In this document: positions 18,102 to 26,710 of the stretch, piece after piece | Position numbering within the stretch: position 1 is the stretch's first letter | How the letters are laid out: each line of letters starts with the position of its first letter | Assembly (NCBI GenBank): GCA_029212405.1 | Contig: JARGNR010000004.1 | Location: forward strand, 65,396 to 129,395 | Length of the DNA: 64,000 nucleotides | DNA from: Saprospiraceae bacterium | GTDB lineage: Bacteria; Bacteroidota; Bacteroidia; Chitinophagales; Saprospiraceae | Direction: 5' to 3' | Translations under genes and position numbers: made by a program | The notes under the pieces: generated by a model | Told to the model about the DNA's origin: nothing | The model's database searches: none | Seen by the model: only the letters and a program-made list of their open reading frames with translations

Positions 18102-19390
18102 TGGGGGCACAAAAAGGAGAAATCCTTTGCATACATTATTACTTCCCGCCTCTCGATTCTACAGCAACAATTCGTAATTATTACGTTGCCAAAACCTTGA
18201 CAGAATTTTATGACAAGGTTCATGTTTTTACCAGCAATAACCATTTGCGATTTCCTTCACTTCAAAAAGAATTTCCTTCCAACCTTTATTGCACAGACAT
18301 CCCCACATTCGATTATAGAATAGTATTAAGTGGCAAATCAAAAAAAGATGCGCATATTACTACAGGAAAGAAAAAAGGCAGGTTATATAAATTTGCATTA
18401 AAAATTCAAAAGTCGTTCCCTTTCAACCTTTTTCTGGCTGAAGGAAACCTAATTTATATTATCAGGGCTTACCTGAAAGCTAAAAAGCTGATTAAATCGG
18501 GCCAAGTCAAGGCAATTTATAGCTCGTTCGGACCTTATTGTGACCATTATGTAGCGTATTTATTGAAACGAAAATATCCAAAACTTAGATGGATAGCAGA
18601 TTTTAGAGATTTACAAATTGAGCCCATCTATAAGAATGTAATTTGGAAAAATTTCCAACAACGTATAGAACAAAGTGTATTGAACAAAGTGGATCTGATT
18701 ACCTGCATATCCCATGGATTTGTTGAACAATTGAAAGTATACAATAGACCTACAGTAGCACTTCTTAGAGGAGTGGAAGTTAGACAAACCCATGTGCAGT
18801 TTAACAAATTTACCATAGCGTATACAGGATCTTTATATTTTGAGTACCGAGACCCTAGGCCCATGTTTCAAGTTGTAGCACAACTTTTGAAGGAAGGGTC
18901 AATTGATCCCAATACATTCGAAATTGTCTATGCAGGTCGAGACGGTATCAAATTCTATGAATGGATAAAAGAATATCAATTAGAAAAGAATTTTGCTAAT
19001 TGGGGATTGGTTTCTCAGACAGAAGCAAAACAAATCCAGAATCAATCTCACATTAATCTTTTACTCACCTCTTCAAGTCCTGAACTCACAGGCGTTATTA
19101 CTGGAAAAGTCTTCGAATACTTCGAAGCACTCAATCCTACTCTTTGCCTAATCAACGGTGTATACGACCCAGAATTTGAATCCTTATTTAGGGAGTTGAA
19201 TGCGGGTGTTGTGGTATATAATCCTGAACAAACAAAAGGCAAAATGCGTAAATTTATTCTTTCAAAATATGAAGAATGGAGAACGACTCACCGAGTAGCA
19301 TCAACTATAAATTCACAAATTATTCAAGAAAAGTACAGTTGGAAGCACCAGGTTTCAAAAATGGTGACAAACAATGATACTAATTCATAG
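18101..19390 (+). CDS. Glycosyltransferase, GT4-like (GT-B fold)
   Basis: The 429-residue protein starts with IHYYFPPLDSTATIRNYYVAKTL, the same type of N-terminus as the glycosyltransferase at 5267. It contains WIADFRDLQIEP in the acceptor domain, IAYTGSLYFEYRDP at the domain boundary, and TGVITGKVFEYFEALNP in the donor domain. It would complete the repeat unit or transfer onto it. It is the last gene of the polysaccharide block and is followed by a 165-base gap that I cannot assign to a clear terminator. Confidence 0.82.
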   Translation: MGAQKGEILCIHYYFPPLDSTATIRNYYVAKTLTEFYDKVHVFTSNNHLRFPSLQKEFPSNLYCTDIPTFDYRIVLSGKSKKDAHITTGKKKGRLYKFALKIQKSFPFNLFLAEGNLIYIIRAYLKAKKLIKSGQVKAIYSSFGPYCDHYVAYLLKRKYPKLRWIADFRDLQIEPIYKNVIWKNFQQRIEQSVLNKVDLITCISHGFVEQLKVYNRPTVALLRGVEVRQTHVQFNKFTIAYTGSLYFEYRDPRPMFQVVAQLLKEGSIDPNTFEIVYAGRDGIKFYEWIKEYQLEKNFANWGLVSQTEAKQIQNQSHINLLLTSSSPELTGVITGKVFEYFEALNPTLCLINGVYDPEFESLFRELNAGVVVYNPEQTKGKMRKFILSKYEEWRTTHRVASTINSQIIQEKYSWKHQVSKMVTNNDTNS

Positions 19391-19555
19391 GAGATAGTTG
19401 TCTATTTCTGCAACGATTTACCTCCTTTTTTCATCTTACTAATAGGTTTTAAAGACATAGTATCTTAAAATAGTACTAATTTGAATCCATTTATTGTCTG
19501 ATTTGAAAATATAGCTTAACTTTCTATCATAGAACCAATTACGACAATCGCTAAT

Positions 19556-22006
19556 ATGAAACGAATAGTTACCTTCTTGTGCTTTAGTCTTCTGATGTGT
19601 AATTTATATGCACAAGAACATACATTCGATTGCAATGGAGATTTGATAATTACACTATACGGGAATAACTTTGGAAATACCAATGCCCATAACATAAGTG
19701 TTACAGATGATCAAGCTACATTCAATGACTTGACCACTTTCTTTGGTTTACAGGTCAATAGTACTGCGTTTAATAGTGTGGATCGATATATTTATGGAAT
19801 TGCAGGCAACAACATCATGCGGCTTAAATCTAATGGTTCTTTTGAAAACCTTGGTCAACCTTCTTACTTTCCAAACACCGTAAGAAGTTTTGCAGGAGAC
19901 TTTGATAGTGAAGGGATTTTTTGGATCCATGAGAGATTGACCAGCACATTCATTGGAATTGATATCAATAATGGCTTGCAAGAAAAAGCAACTTTACAAC
20001 TCCAGTGGCATCCTTCAACAGGGAATTCGGGACCGTTTACCAATGATATTGATGATCTAGCATTTGATCCTCTGGAACCGACGGTGATGTATACCTATCA
20101 ACGATATGGGGATGCTTTTCCTGCTGCAACTAGAGGTCATCTTTTACGCGTGGATATGGATCCGGCTAGTACTACTTATGGCTATATCTTTTCTGAAGGA
20201 GCCTTGTCTTCTTCTGTAATCATACATTTAGGAGCCTTGTTTTTTGATAGTAAGGGGGTCTTATTCGGATATGGGGGAGTAGTTTCTCCTTCAATTCAAA
20301 ATCAATTGATTAAAATTGATAGAGATCCAGCAGTGGCAGTGACTATAGCACAAGGACCAGCTGCCTCCGCAAATGATGGATGTTCTTGTCCGTTTAGCAT
20401 GTACTTGACGAAGGCAACAGAAGACTCATACAATGTGTGTTTGAGTGAGCTGATGAAATTTGATTATGTCATTGGAAATAGTTCTAATATAGTTCCGAGT
20501 GGGGTGATTTTTAATGACTCTTTTCCAATAGGTTTTGAAATTGTAAATATTGAATTCAGTGAAGAGTTTGGAGTAATTTCTAATGGAACCGGGATAGGAA
20601 CCAACAAGATAGAAATCACAGATATTTCTTTTAGTAATAAACAAGTTACGTTTTCAATTTTTGTTAGACCAAATGGTGTTTCAGGCTTTTACAACATTCA
20701 GGCAGACCTGACCAACCTTCCAGAGCGGTTTGGTGAGCGGCTGGTATCGGATGATCCAGAAACATTTTTTAATGACGACCCGACAAAGTTTATTGTCGAT
20801 TATGATTTTTTTCCAGAAAATTTTTCAATTGGAGCTGATGTAATAATGTGCGAAGGAGAGACTGCCAATTTTTTAGCGAATCTACCGTTGCCTGGTACCG
20901 AAATAGTTTGGAATGGCAGTGGAGTGGGTACGAGTTTTTCTACTGACCAGTCAGGAATGATCGTTGCAGAAGCAGTTTTAGGTGTTTGCTCTGCATATGA
21001 TACTGCTATGGTGGAAACGGTTCCTTACCCTGAACCTATCATTGGTGATGATCAATTCTTATGTTTAGGAGAAACTACTCAACTAAGTGTACCCTTCGAA
21101 CCTAATATCTTATACACATGGAATACTGGTGTTTTTAGCAATACGCTTGATGTGAATGAATCGGGGACATATATCCTGGAAGTAAATGATAGAGGATGCA
21201 AATCTCAAGATACTGCAGAAGTTGTCTATGTTTTTGAAGATTTTGAATTTGGATTTGATGATGTTGCTGTTTGTGAAGGAACACCAATCAGATTATCTGC
21301 CAACAGTGAGTTTCCTGTTGGTTATAATTGGATCTATCCAGATGGTAGTACAGGAAAGGATAGTTTATTAAGAATTGGCAATTCAACACCTCAAAATTCT
21401 GGTACATATACTTTGGAAATGGAGTATCTGGAATGCAAGTACAGTAGTGATTTTGATATATTAGTTAATCCAATTCCTTCCATAGAATTAGAGAGTGAGA
21501 TTACTTATGATATTTGCGATTCTATAAATCTTTCCGTAATATCAGATCCAGATGTTAATATATCTTGGTCACCATCTAGTATGGTCGATTGCCCTGATTG
21601 TGAATCAATAACAGCAAAAATTATAAAAGATACGTACTTTGAAGTTACAGCGACGGATGAAATTGGATGTGCTGCAACAGATACTATTCATGTCCTAATA
21701 GAAGATACTGGTTTAGGTACACCTGTTCATATTCCAAATGTATTCACGCCTAATGGCGACAGACAAAATGATGAGTTTATTATTCGCCCCTTGTGCTATA
21801 CAATTCTAGAGTTTAAAATTTACGATCGATGGGGGAATATGGTTTACACGAAAGATATGCAACCCAATTCTGACTCTGTACAGTGGGATGGATATAACCA
21901 AATAGGGCTATGTAAAAACGGTGTCTATGTATGGTATGGATTATTCAAATTTATCAATAGTGATGAAGAGGTAATACTGTCTGGAGATGTTACCCTGCTT
22001 CGATAA
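19556..22006 (+). CDS. Large secreted protein with T9SS type B (gliding-type) C-terminal domain
   Basis: The 816-residue protein has a signal peptide (FLCFSLLMCNLYAQ), an N-terminal region of about 260 residues that reads like a beta-propeller or TolB-like fold, a DUF11-like segment (about 285-410), and then four Ig/PKD-like modules with CEGET, CLGET, CEGTP and CDSIN openings. The last roughly 95 residues form the gliding motility-associated C-terminal domain: IPNVFTPNGDRQNDEF, FKIYDRWGNMVY and WDG..NG.YVW. Such proteins are exported by the type IX system and anchored at the surface, often as adhesins. It stands alone between the polysaccharide and competence genes. Confidence 0.87.
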   Translation: MKRIVTFLCFSLLMCNLYAQEHTFDCNGDLIITLYGNNFGNTNAHNISVTDDQATFNDLTTFFGLQVNSTAFNSVDRYIYGIAGNNIMRLKSNGSFENLGQPSYFPNTVRSFAGDFDSEGIFWIHERLTSTFIGIDINNGLQEKATLQLQWHPSTGNSGPFTNDIDDLAFDPLEPTVMYTYQRYGDAFPAATRGHLLRVDMDPASTTYGYIFSEGALSSSVIIHLGALFFDSKGVLFGYGGVVSPSIQNQLIKIDRDPAVAVTIAQGPAASANDGCSCPFSMYLTKATEDSYNVCLSELMKFDYVIGNSSNIVPSGVIFNDSFPIGFEIVNIEFSEEFGVISNGTGIGTNKIEITDISFSNKQVTFSIFVRPNGVSGFYNIQADLTNLPERFGERLVSDDPETFFNDDPTKFIVDYDFFPENFSIGADVIMCEGETANFLANLPLPGTEIVWNGSGVGTSFSTDQSGMIVAEAVLGVCSAYDTAMVETVPYPEPIIGDDQFLCLGETTQLSVPFEPNILYTWNTGVFSNTLDVNESGTYILEVNDRGCKSQDTAEVVYVFEDFEFGFDDVAVCEGTPIRLSANSEFPVGYNWIYPDGSTGKDSLLRIGNSTPQNSGTYTLEMEYLECKYSSDFDILVNPIPSIELESEITYDICDSINLSVISDPDVNISWSPSSMVDCPDCESITAKIIKDTYFEVTATDEIGCAATDTIHVLIEDTGLGTPVHIPNVFTPNGDRQNDEFIIRPLCYTILEFKIYDRWGNMVYTKDMQPNSDSVQWDGYNQIGLCKNGVYVWYGLFKFINSDEEVILSGDVTLLR

Positions 22007-22170
22007 CTCAAATGGATATCACGTAAAAAAGTTGCTTTTTGTTCTTATTCTTATCTCATCCCCACATTAGAATGGAGTTTTATTATTCTACTTCATTTTT
22101 TCCACTTGTAACTATTAAATAATTGTTCTAATTTAGTAATGCCAATTATGTCACGGTAAACGGTATACTA

Positions 22171-23133
22171 ATGAACTGGTTCTGGGACAACATCCTTCTT
22201 AAAAGAGAGGATAGAGTAGGTCTATTATTATTTTGTTTTGTTCTTTTCATTTTTTTGGCGATCAAGTGGTATTTACTTGTTATATACGACCCAACAGAGG
22301 GCCGAGCTTCAACACAATACTCATCCAATTTTGAATACACATCATTGGAATCTCAGCAGGTGCGAAAGATAAATAATACTACCTATTCGCCACCCCCGAA
22401 AATTAAGGATCAGAAAGAGAAAGAAACAAATGAAAATTTCTCGCCGTCCTATTCGGAACAAACAAAACGGTTTGAATTTGATCCCAATACCCTTTCTGAA
22501 GATTCGTTGTTGAGTTTAGGAATAGGTAGATATGCGGCGTCCAATATTGTAAAATACAGATCTAAAGGGGGGCGATTTATTGACCCATCGGATTTGCAAA
22601 AAATATATGGGTTGGATAGTTTGGTGATTCTTGATTTGATACCCTATGTGCAAATTAAGAAGAGTTCTAAAAGTGTAAAATCGTCTTATACATATGCAAG
22701 TCGAAATTTCACTAAAAAACCAGAAGTAGCACTTGCTTCAATCCACCTAAATAGAGCGGATACAACCACTTTGATGACTTTAAAGGGCATAGGGCCAGTG
22801 TATGCCAAAAGGATAGTGAAATTTAGAAATAGTCTGGGCGGTTTTTTTTCTATAGATCAAATCGGAGAAGTTTGGGGAATTTCAGATAGCCTATTTCAAG
22901 CAATTCGTCCTTATTTATCGGTAGATCCCAACTTGTTTTCCAAAAAAAATATCAATGAAATGGATAAAACAGCACTGGTAAAGCATCCCTATATTGATTG
23001 GAAAAAGGCAAAGATATTAGTGAAGTACAGAAAAATGCATGGACCATTCAAGTCAATCGATGAGATTAAGAAAATGCATGGTATAGAGCCCTCTTTTGCA
23101 GATACTTTGGCCTTTTATTTTGAAGTACAATGA
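22171..23133 (+). CDS. Membrane-anchored triple helix-hairpin-helix protein (ComEA-like)
   Basis: The 320-residue protein has one transmembrane segment near residues 17-37 (VGLLLFCFVLFIFLAIKWYLL), a polar linker to about residue 100, and three helix-hairpin-helix units. The middle one is the clearest, with HLNRADTTTLMTLKGIGPVYAKRIVKFRNSLGGF, the ComEA-type sequence; the first (LLSLGIGRYAASNIVKYRSKGG) and third (KILVKYRKMHGPF) are more diverged. HhH units bind DNA backbone non-specifically. It overlaps comEC by 4 bases, which supports a role as the periplasmic DNA receptor in natural transformation. Confidence 0.85.
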   Translation: MNWFWDNILLKREDRVGLLLFCFVLFIFLAIKWYLLVIYDPTEGRASTQYSSNFEYTSLESQQVRKINNTTYSPPPKIKDQKEKETNENFSPSYSEQTKRFEFDPNTLSEDSLLSLGIGRYAASNIVKYRSKGGRFIDPSDLQKIYGLDSLVILDLIPYVQIKKSSKSVKSSYTYASRNFTKKPEVALASIHLNRADTTTLMTLKGIGPVYAKRIVKFRNSLGGFFSIDQIGEVWGISDSLFQAIRPYLSVDPNLFSKKNINEMDKTALVKHPYIDWKKAKILVKYRKMHGPFKSIDEIKKMHGIEPSFADTLAFYFEVQ

Positions 23134-25268
23134 AGTTTTACGCAAAGAATAATCAAATTATCAATTGGGCTGAATTTCCAATGCTCAGAATATCAATAGG
23201 CTTTATAGTAGGTATATATATAAATCAAGTGTGTAATTGTACTATTCATGTTTTGTTAGCTACTTCCGCGATTATGTTCTTATTCTCTATTGTGTTATAC
23301 TGTAGTAGATCGAATTCAAAAATGAGAGCACGGCTCCTGAGTAGTTTGCTACTTAGCATGGTTTTGGTTTTTGGTATGATTCGAGTTGGACTAAAGAATA
23401 TTTCAGGTACGCCAACTCATGCCAATGGCGAAGTTAATACGGAGGTAGGAGTAGTCGGAAAAATAACTGAAGAGATTAAAGAGAACTCAAGATTCTCTAC
23501 GGTTATAGATATTTTGAGTTATGATCAAGAAAGCGATAGAGGAAGAGTGTTTGTTTATTTCTCCGTAAAAGACAGTCTTATTGATTATGAGAAAGGAGAT
23601 ATTATCCGAATTAAAGGAAAGATTATTACCCTTAAAGATAATGCCAATCCTATGGCGTTTAATTACAAAGATTACTTGAAGTTTAAGGGGATTGAAAGAC
23701 AAGTATTTTTAAAAGAAAAGAGTCACCACTTGGTATTTAAAAAGAAAAACTCTGTTTTTACTATTACGGATCAAATTAGAAATTGGGCACTTGGTATTTT
23801 TAACAAACGACTGAAAAATAAGGATCACCTGGCCGTTGCTTCTGCAATGGTTTTGGGTTATCGAGAATATCTAAGTAAGGAACTATACAACACTTTTTCT
23901 GAAACGGGAGCCGTCCATGTTTTAGCGGTTTCTGGGCTTCATGTTGGAATAATTTGCATGATTTTCATTGCTCTTTTCAACCGATGGAGAAATGATGGTC
24001 CGCTTTATAAAAGTATTCAATTTGTGGTTCTGCTTTTTGTTGTGTGGAGTTATGCACTTATTACAGGCGGTTCACCAGCAGTTTTACGAGCAGCAGTCAT
24101 GTTTACATTTTTATTGATCGGGAGACTTTGGTTTCGAGGAGCTAATATTTACAACATATTAGCATTTTCTGCGCTTTGCCTTTTGATATATAATCCATAC
24201 TTGCTTTTCCAACTAAGTTTCCAATTATCTTATTTGGCATTGATCAGTATTTTATTCTTTCAACCCATAATAGAAAGATGGTGGGATACAAAACACTGGA
24301 TCTTCACTAGACTTTGGCAACTAACTACGGTTTCTATAGCCGCTCAAATTTTGGTTTTTCCGATATCTATTTATTATTTTCATAGTTTTCCCAGTTATTT
24401 TATTCTAAGCGGAATTGCAGCCGTTTTTCTGGCAACTTTTATACTTGTTATGGGCTTAATGGTGCTTGCTTTTGATAGCGTATTACTGATAGGAGACTGG
24501 TGTGCGGATTTGTATTGTCTATTGATCAACTTGTTTGTTTCCATTATCACAAGTATTCAAAATCTTCCTTTTCATAGTTTTGATCAAATATATTTTTCTC
24601 AGCAAAGTTTAATCACATTGTATTTGGGCTTAGGATTTATCATGTTCCTAATCAATGTTAAACCTCGAAGTTATAAGGACAAGCTGTATACTAAAGTGAA
24701 ACGTATTCGCATTGCAAAAGTGGTTATTCTAAGCTGCATTATATTTTTGTTAGTCAATAATTTGGCATTTTCGAAGAGAGTAAGAAATAATCAAAAATTG
24801 ATTGTATATGATATTTTTAAAGGTTCATTAATAGATGTATTCATTGAGAATACAGTGTATTCAATGCAATCTACTGAACTAGATTCAAAAAAAGTTTCCT
24901 ACGCCGCATCCTCCTATCGTATTTACAATGGTTCAAAACATTTTGAAGAGCTAAGCCTATTAGATTCCATTCAACAGAGTTCATTGAAAGTCATTGATAC
25001 AGCGACACTACTCTTCAAAAATCGATATATTGTATTTATGGATAAGTTGGATTTGGTTCACGGAGTAATTCCCTGTTTTTCTGATATATTATTAGTTACA
25101 AATGGAACAACACAATTGCCCTATGATTTTTTGAAAGTCCATACTGCTGTGAAGGTTGTTTTAGATAACAGCTTGGATTATTCAGTGAGAAATAAGTGGA
25201 TAAAGGAATGTAAAAATAGAGGCATTTCTATTCATGATATTCGAAAGGATGGGGTCTTTATAATCTGA
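23130..25268 (+). CDS. comEC: ComEC/Rec2-family DNA uptake channel
   Basis: The 712-residue membrane protein has an N-terminal DUF4131-like region (about 1-200, with two hydrophobic helices and a soluble beta domain carrying KGDIIRIKGKI) and a Competence domain (about 225-520) with VLAVSGLHVGI and GGSPAVLRAAVMFTFLL. These form the inner-membrane channel for single-stranded DNA. The C-terminal 170 residues (LIVYDIFKGSLIDVFI onward) occupy the place of the metallo-beta-lactamase nuclease domain, but I find no H-x-H-x-D-H motif in it. It is translationally coupled to the HhH protein and ends two bases before a convergent gene. Confidence 0.9.
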   Translation: MKFYAKNNQIINWAEFPMLRISIGFIVGIYINQVCNCTIHVLLATSAIMFLFSIVLYCSRSNSKMRARLLSSLLLSMVLVFGMIRVGLKNISGTPTHANGEVNTEVGVVGKITEEIKENSRFSTVIDILSYDQESDRGRVFVYFSVKDSLIDYEKGDIIRIKGKIITLKDNANPMAFNYKDYLKFKGIERQVFLKEKSHHLVFKKKNSVFTITDQIRNWALGIFNKRLKNKDHLAVASAMVLGYREYLSKELYNTFSETGAVHVLAVSGLHVGIICMIFIALFNRWRNDGPLYKSIQFVVLLFVVWSYALITGGSPAVLRAAVMFTFLLIGRLWFRGANIYNILAFSALCLLIYNPYLLFQLSFQLSYLALISILFFQPIIERWWDTKHWIFTRLWQLTTVSIAAQILVFPISIYYFHSFPSYFILSGIAAVFLATFILVMGLMVLAFDSVLLIGDWCADLYCLLINLFVSIITSIQNLPFHSFDQIYFSQQSLITLYLGLGFIMFLINVKPRSYKDKLYTKVKRIRIAKVVILSCIIFLLVNNLAFSKRVRNNQKLIVYDIFKGSLIDVFIENTVYSMQSTELDSKKVSYAASSYRIYNGSKHFEELSLLDSIQQSSLKVIDTATLLFKNRYIVFMDKLDLVHGVIPCFSDILLVTNGTTQLPYDFLKVHTAVKVVLDNSLDYSVRNKWIKECKNRGISIHDIRKDGVFII

Positions 25269-25270
25269 TT

Positions 25271-25786
25271 TTAGCGTATTGGACCATTCTTAAATGCTTC
25301 ATATAATCCTTTCCAATCTAGTTTTCCATTGTTGGCTTTAAGGTGTTCAAGAATGATGACTGATTTTTCAATCCGTTTGTCGCTAGATTTAAATTTATTG
25401 ACAATGTGAAGGAGGCTCCTAATCTTGCCAGGAGTCAATTTGTGAAAAAGTACTTCTCCATCAGGATCTAGTTCGAGCAACTCTTTCATTTCTTCTGAAA
25501 TCGGCATTCCATATCTTGTTTTATCTTCTTCGATTTTAACGGATATAGTTTGATTCAATGCCAATTCCTGTTGCTTCATGATATCTTTTGAAAGCTTAAG
25601 GAAGTATTTCCCATTACCTTCTGGCATAAAACCAGCATGTATTTTTTCATTATCATTGATTTGCATCAACACCCTTTTTATTTTCTTGTCGGCAAATGAT
25701 CGATAAATATCTGCGGGTACTTTCAAATGAAATGGCCACAGTGAATCATTATATTTTGAAACTACTGTTTGAAATGATGCTTCCAT
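25271..25786 (-). CDS. YdeI/OmdA-type protein with DUF1905-like N-terminal half
   Basis: The 171-residue protein has an N-terminal beta domain like DUF1905 (residues 1-85: WPFHLKVPADIYRSF, KRVLMQINDNEKIHAGFMPEG, YFLKLSKDIMKQ) and a C-terminal helical YdeI-type segment (LTPGKIRSLLHIVNKFKSSDKRIEKSVIILEHL). Family members have been called bacteriocin-protection proteins, but their biochemical role is not established. It is soluble and cytoplasmic. It starts two bases after the sterol-desaturase-like gene ends, so the two are likely co-transcribed. Confidence 0.75.
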   Translation of the reverse strand: MEASFQTVVSKYNDSLWPFHLKVPADIYRSFADKKIKRVLMQINDNEKIHAGFMPEGNGKYFLKLSKDIMKQQELALNQTISVKIEEDKTRYGMPISEEMKELLELDPDGEVLFHKLTPGKIRSLLHIVNKFKSSDKRIEKSVIILEHLKANNGKLDWKGLYEAFKNGPIR

Positions 25787-25788
25787 TT

Positions 25789-26631
25789 TTATAGTTTTTC
25801 TTCTTCCGAATAAGAAATGGGTTGTCGATATTTCTGAAATGGAATTTTTAACAATGTTCCGATATTATTGGCATCATTGAATTCCATATGAGTATCTACT
25901 CCATACTTTAGTTTTGAGTTATCCACCTTTATATAGGTACCAAATACTCGATCCCATATAGAAAAAATATTACCATAATTTTTATCACTGTATGGCTGCC
26001 TATAGTGGTGATGCACTCTATGCATATTCGGAGTGCAAAATACCCAGACTAGTGTATTGTCCAACCATTCAGGCATATTTATATTACTATGATTGAATTG
26101 AGTGAGTACAACAGATAGAGATTGATACATAAATACCAACCACATGGGTGCTCCCATAATGATTACTGCTATGGTCGTAAAAACAAATCTTATTACTGAT
26201 TCGCCAGGATGATGCCTATTGGCTGTTGTAGTATCTACATGTTGATCAGTGTGATGGATTAAATGAAATTTCCACATCCACTTTATATGATGTTCAATCC
26301 AATGGGGTAGCCATGAGCTGAATAGATCCATAAAAACCAATCCTAAAATAATGGTAAGATAAATGTTCATTTCTACCCATTGCAAAAGACCTATTTGATT
26401 GTTTTCTACCCATTGTGCAGCAGTAATAAGAATAAAAGCCATTGAAAAGTTGACCAATATAGTTGTCAACGTAAAAAATATATTCAGTCCGGAATGTTTC
26501 CATTTATTGTAATGTGCTTTGAAAAGAGGAATGGCATTTTCAATAATGAAAAATATGGTTAATCCTCCAATAAGAATTGCAGATCTGTGTGCGGACGAAA
26601 TAGTAGCGAAATAGTCGATTATAGCTTCCAT
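25789..26631 (-). CDS. Sterol desaturase/fatty acid hydroxylase family membrane di-iron enzyme
   Basis: The 280-residue protein has about four hydrophobic helices and the three histidine clusters of the family: HWIEHH with HLIHHTDQHVD near residues 110-130, NRHHPGE, and MHRVHHHYRQP near residue 200. These bind a di-iron centre that uses oxygen to hydroxylate or desaturate lipids. In Bacteroidota such enzymes hydroxylate sterol-like, carotenoid or fatty-acyl substrates; which one applies here is not visible. It lies 79 bases downstream of the FG-GAP genes on the same strand, so it may be read from the same transcript. Confidence 0.87.
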   Translation of the reverse strand: MEAIIDYFATISSAHRSAILIGGLTIFFIIENAIPLFKAHYNKWKHSGLNIFFTLTTILVNFSMAFILITAAQWVENNQIGLLQWVEMNIYLTIILGLVFMDLFSSWLPHWIEHHIKWMWKFHLIHHTDQHVDTTTANRHHPGESVIRFVFTTIAVIIMGAPMWLVFMYQSLSVVLTQFNHSNINMPEWLDNTLVWVFCTPNMHRVHHHYRQPYSDKNYGNIFSIWDRVFGTYIKVDNSKLKYGVDTHMEFNDANNIGTLLKIPFQKYRQPISYSEEEKL

Positions 26632-26710
26632 AAGTGCTAATTGATAATATATGAAATTGTCAATTCGAAATTAACCAGAAAAGTTTAAAGCTATGACAAT
26701 TCTTCACAAC

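Noticed and set aside
22026-22040. AAAAAG-TTG-CTTTTT hairpin after the type B secreted protein gene
   Set aside because: The six-base AT-rich stem is too weak to call a terminator.
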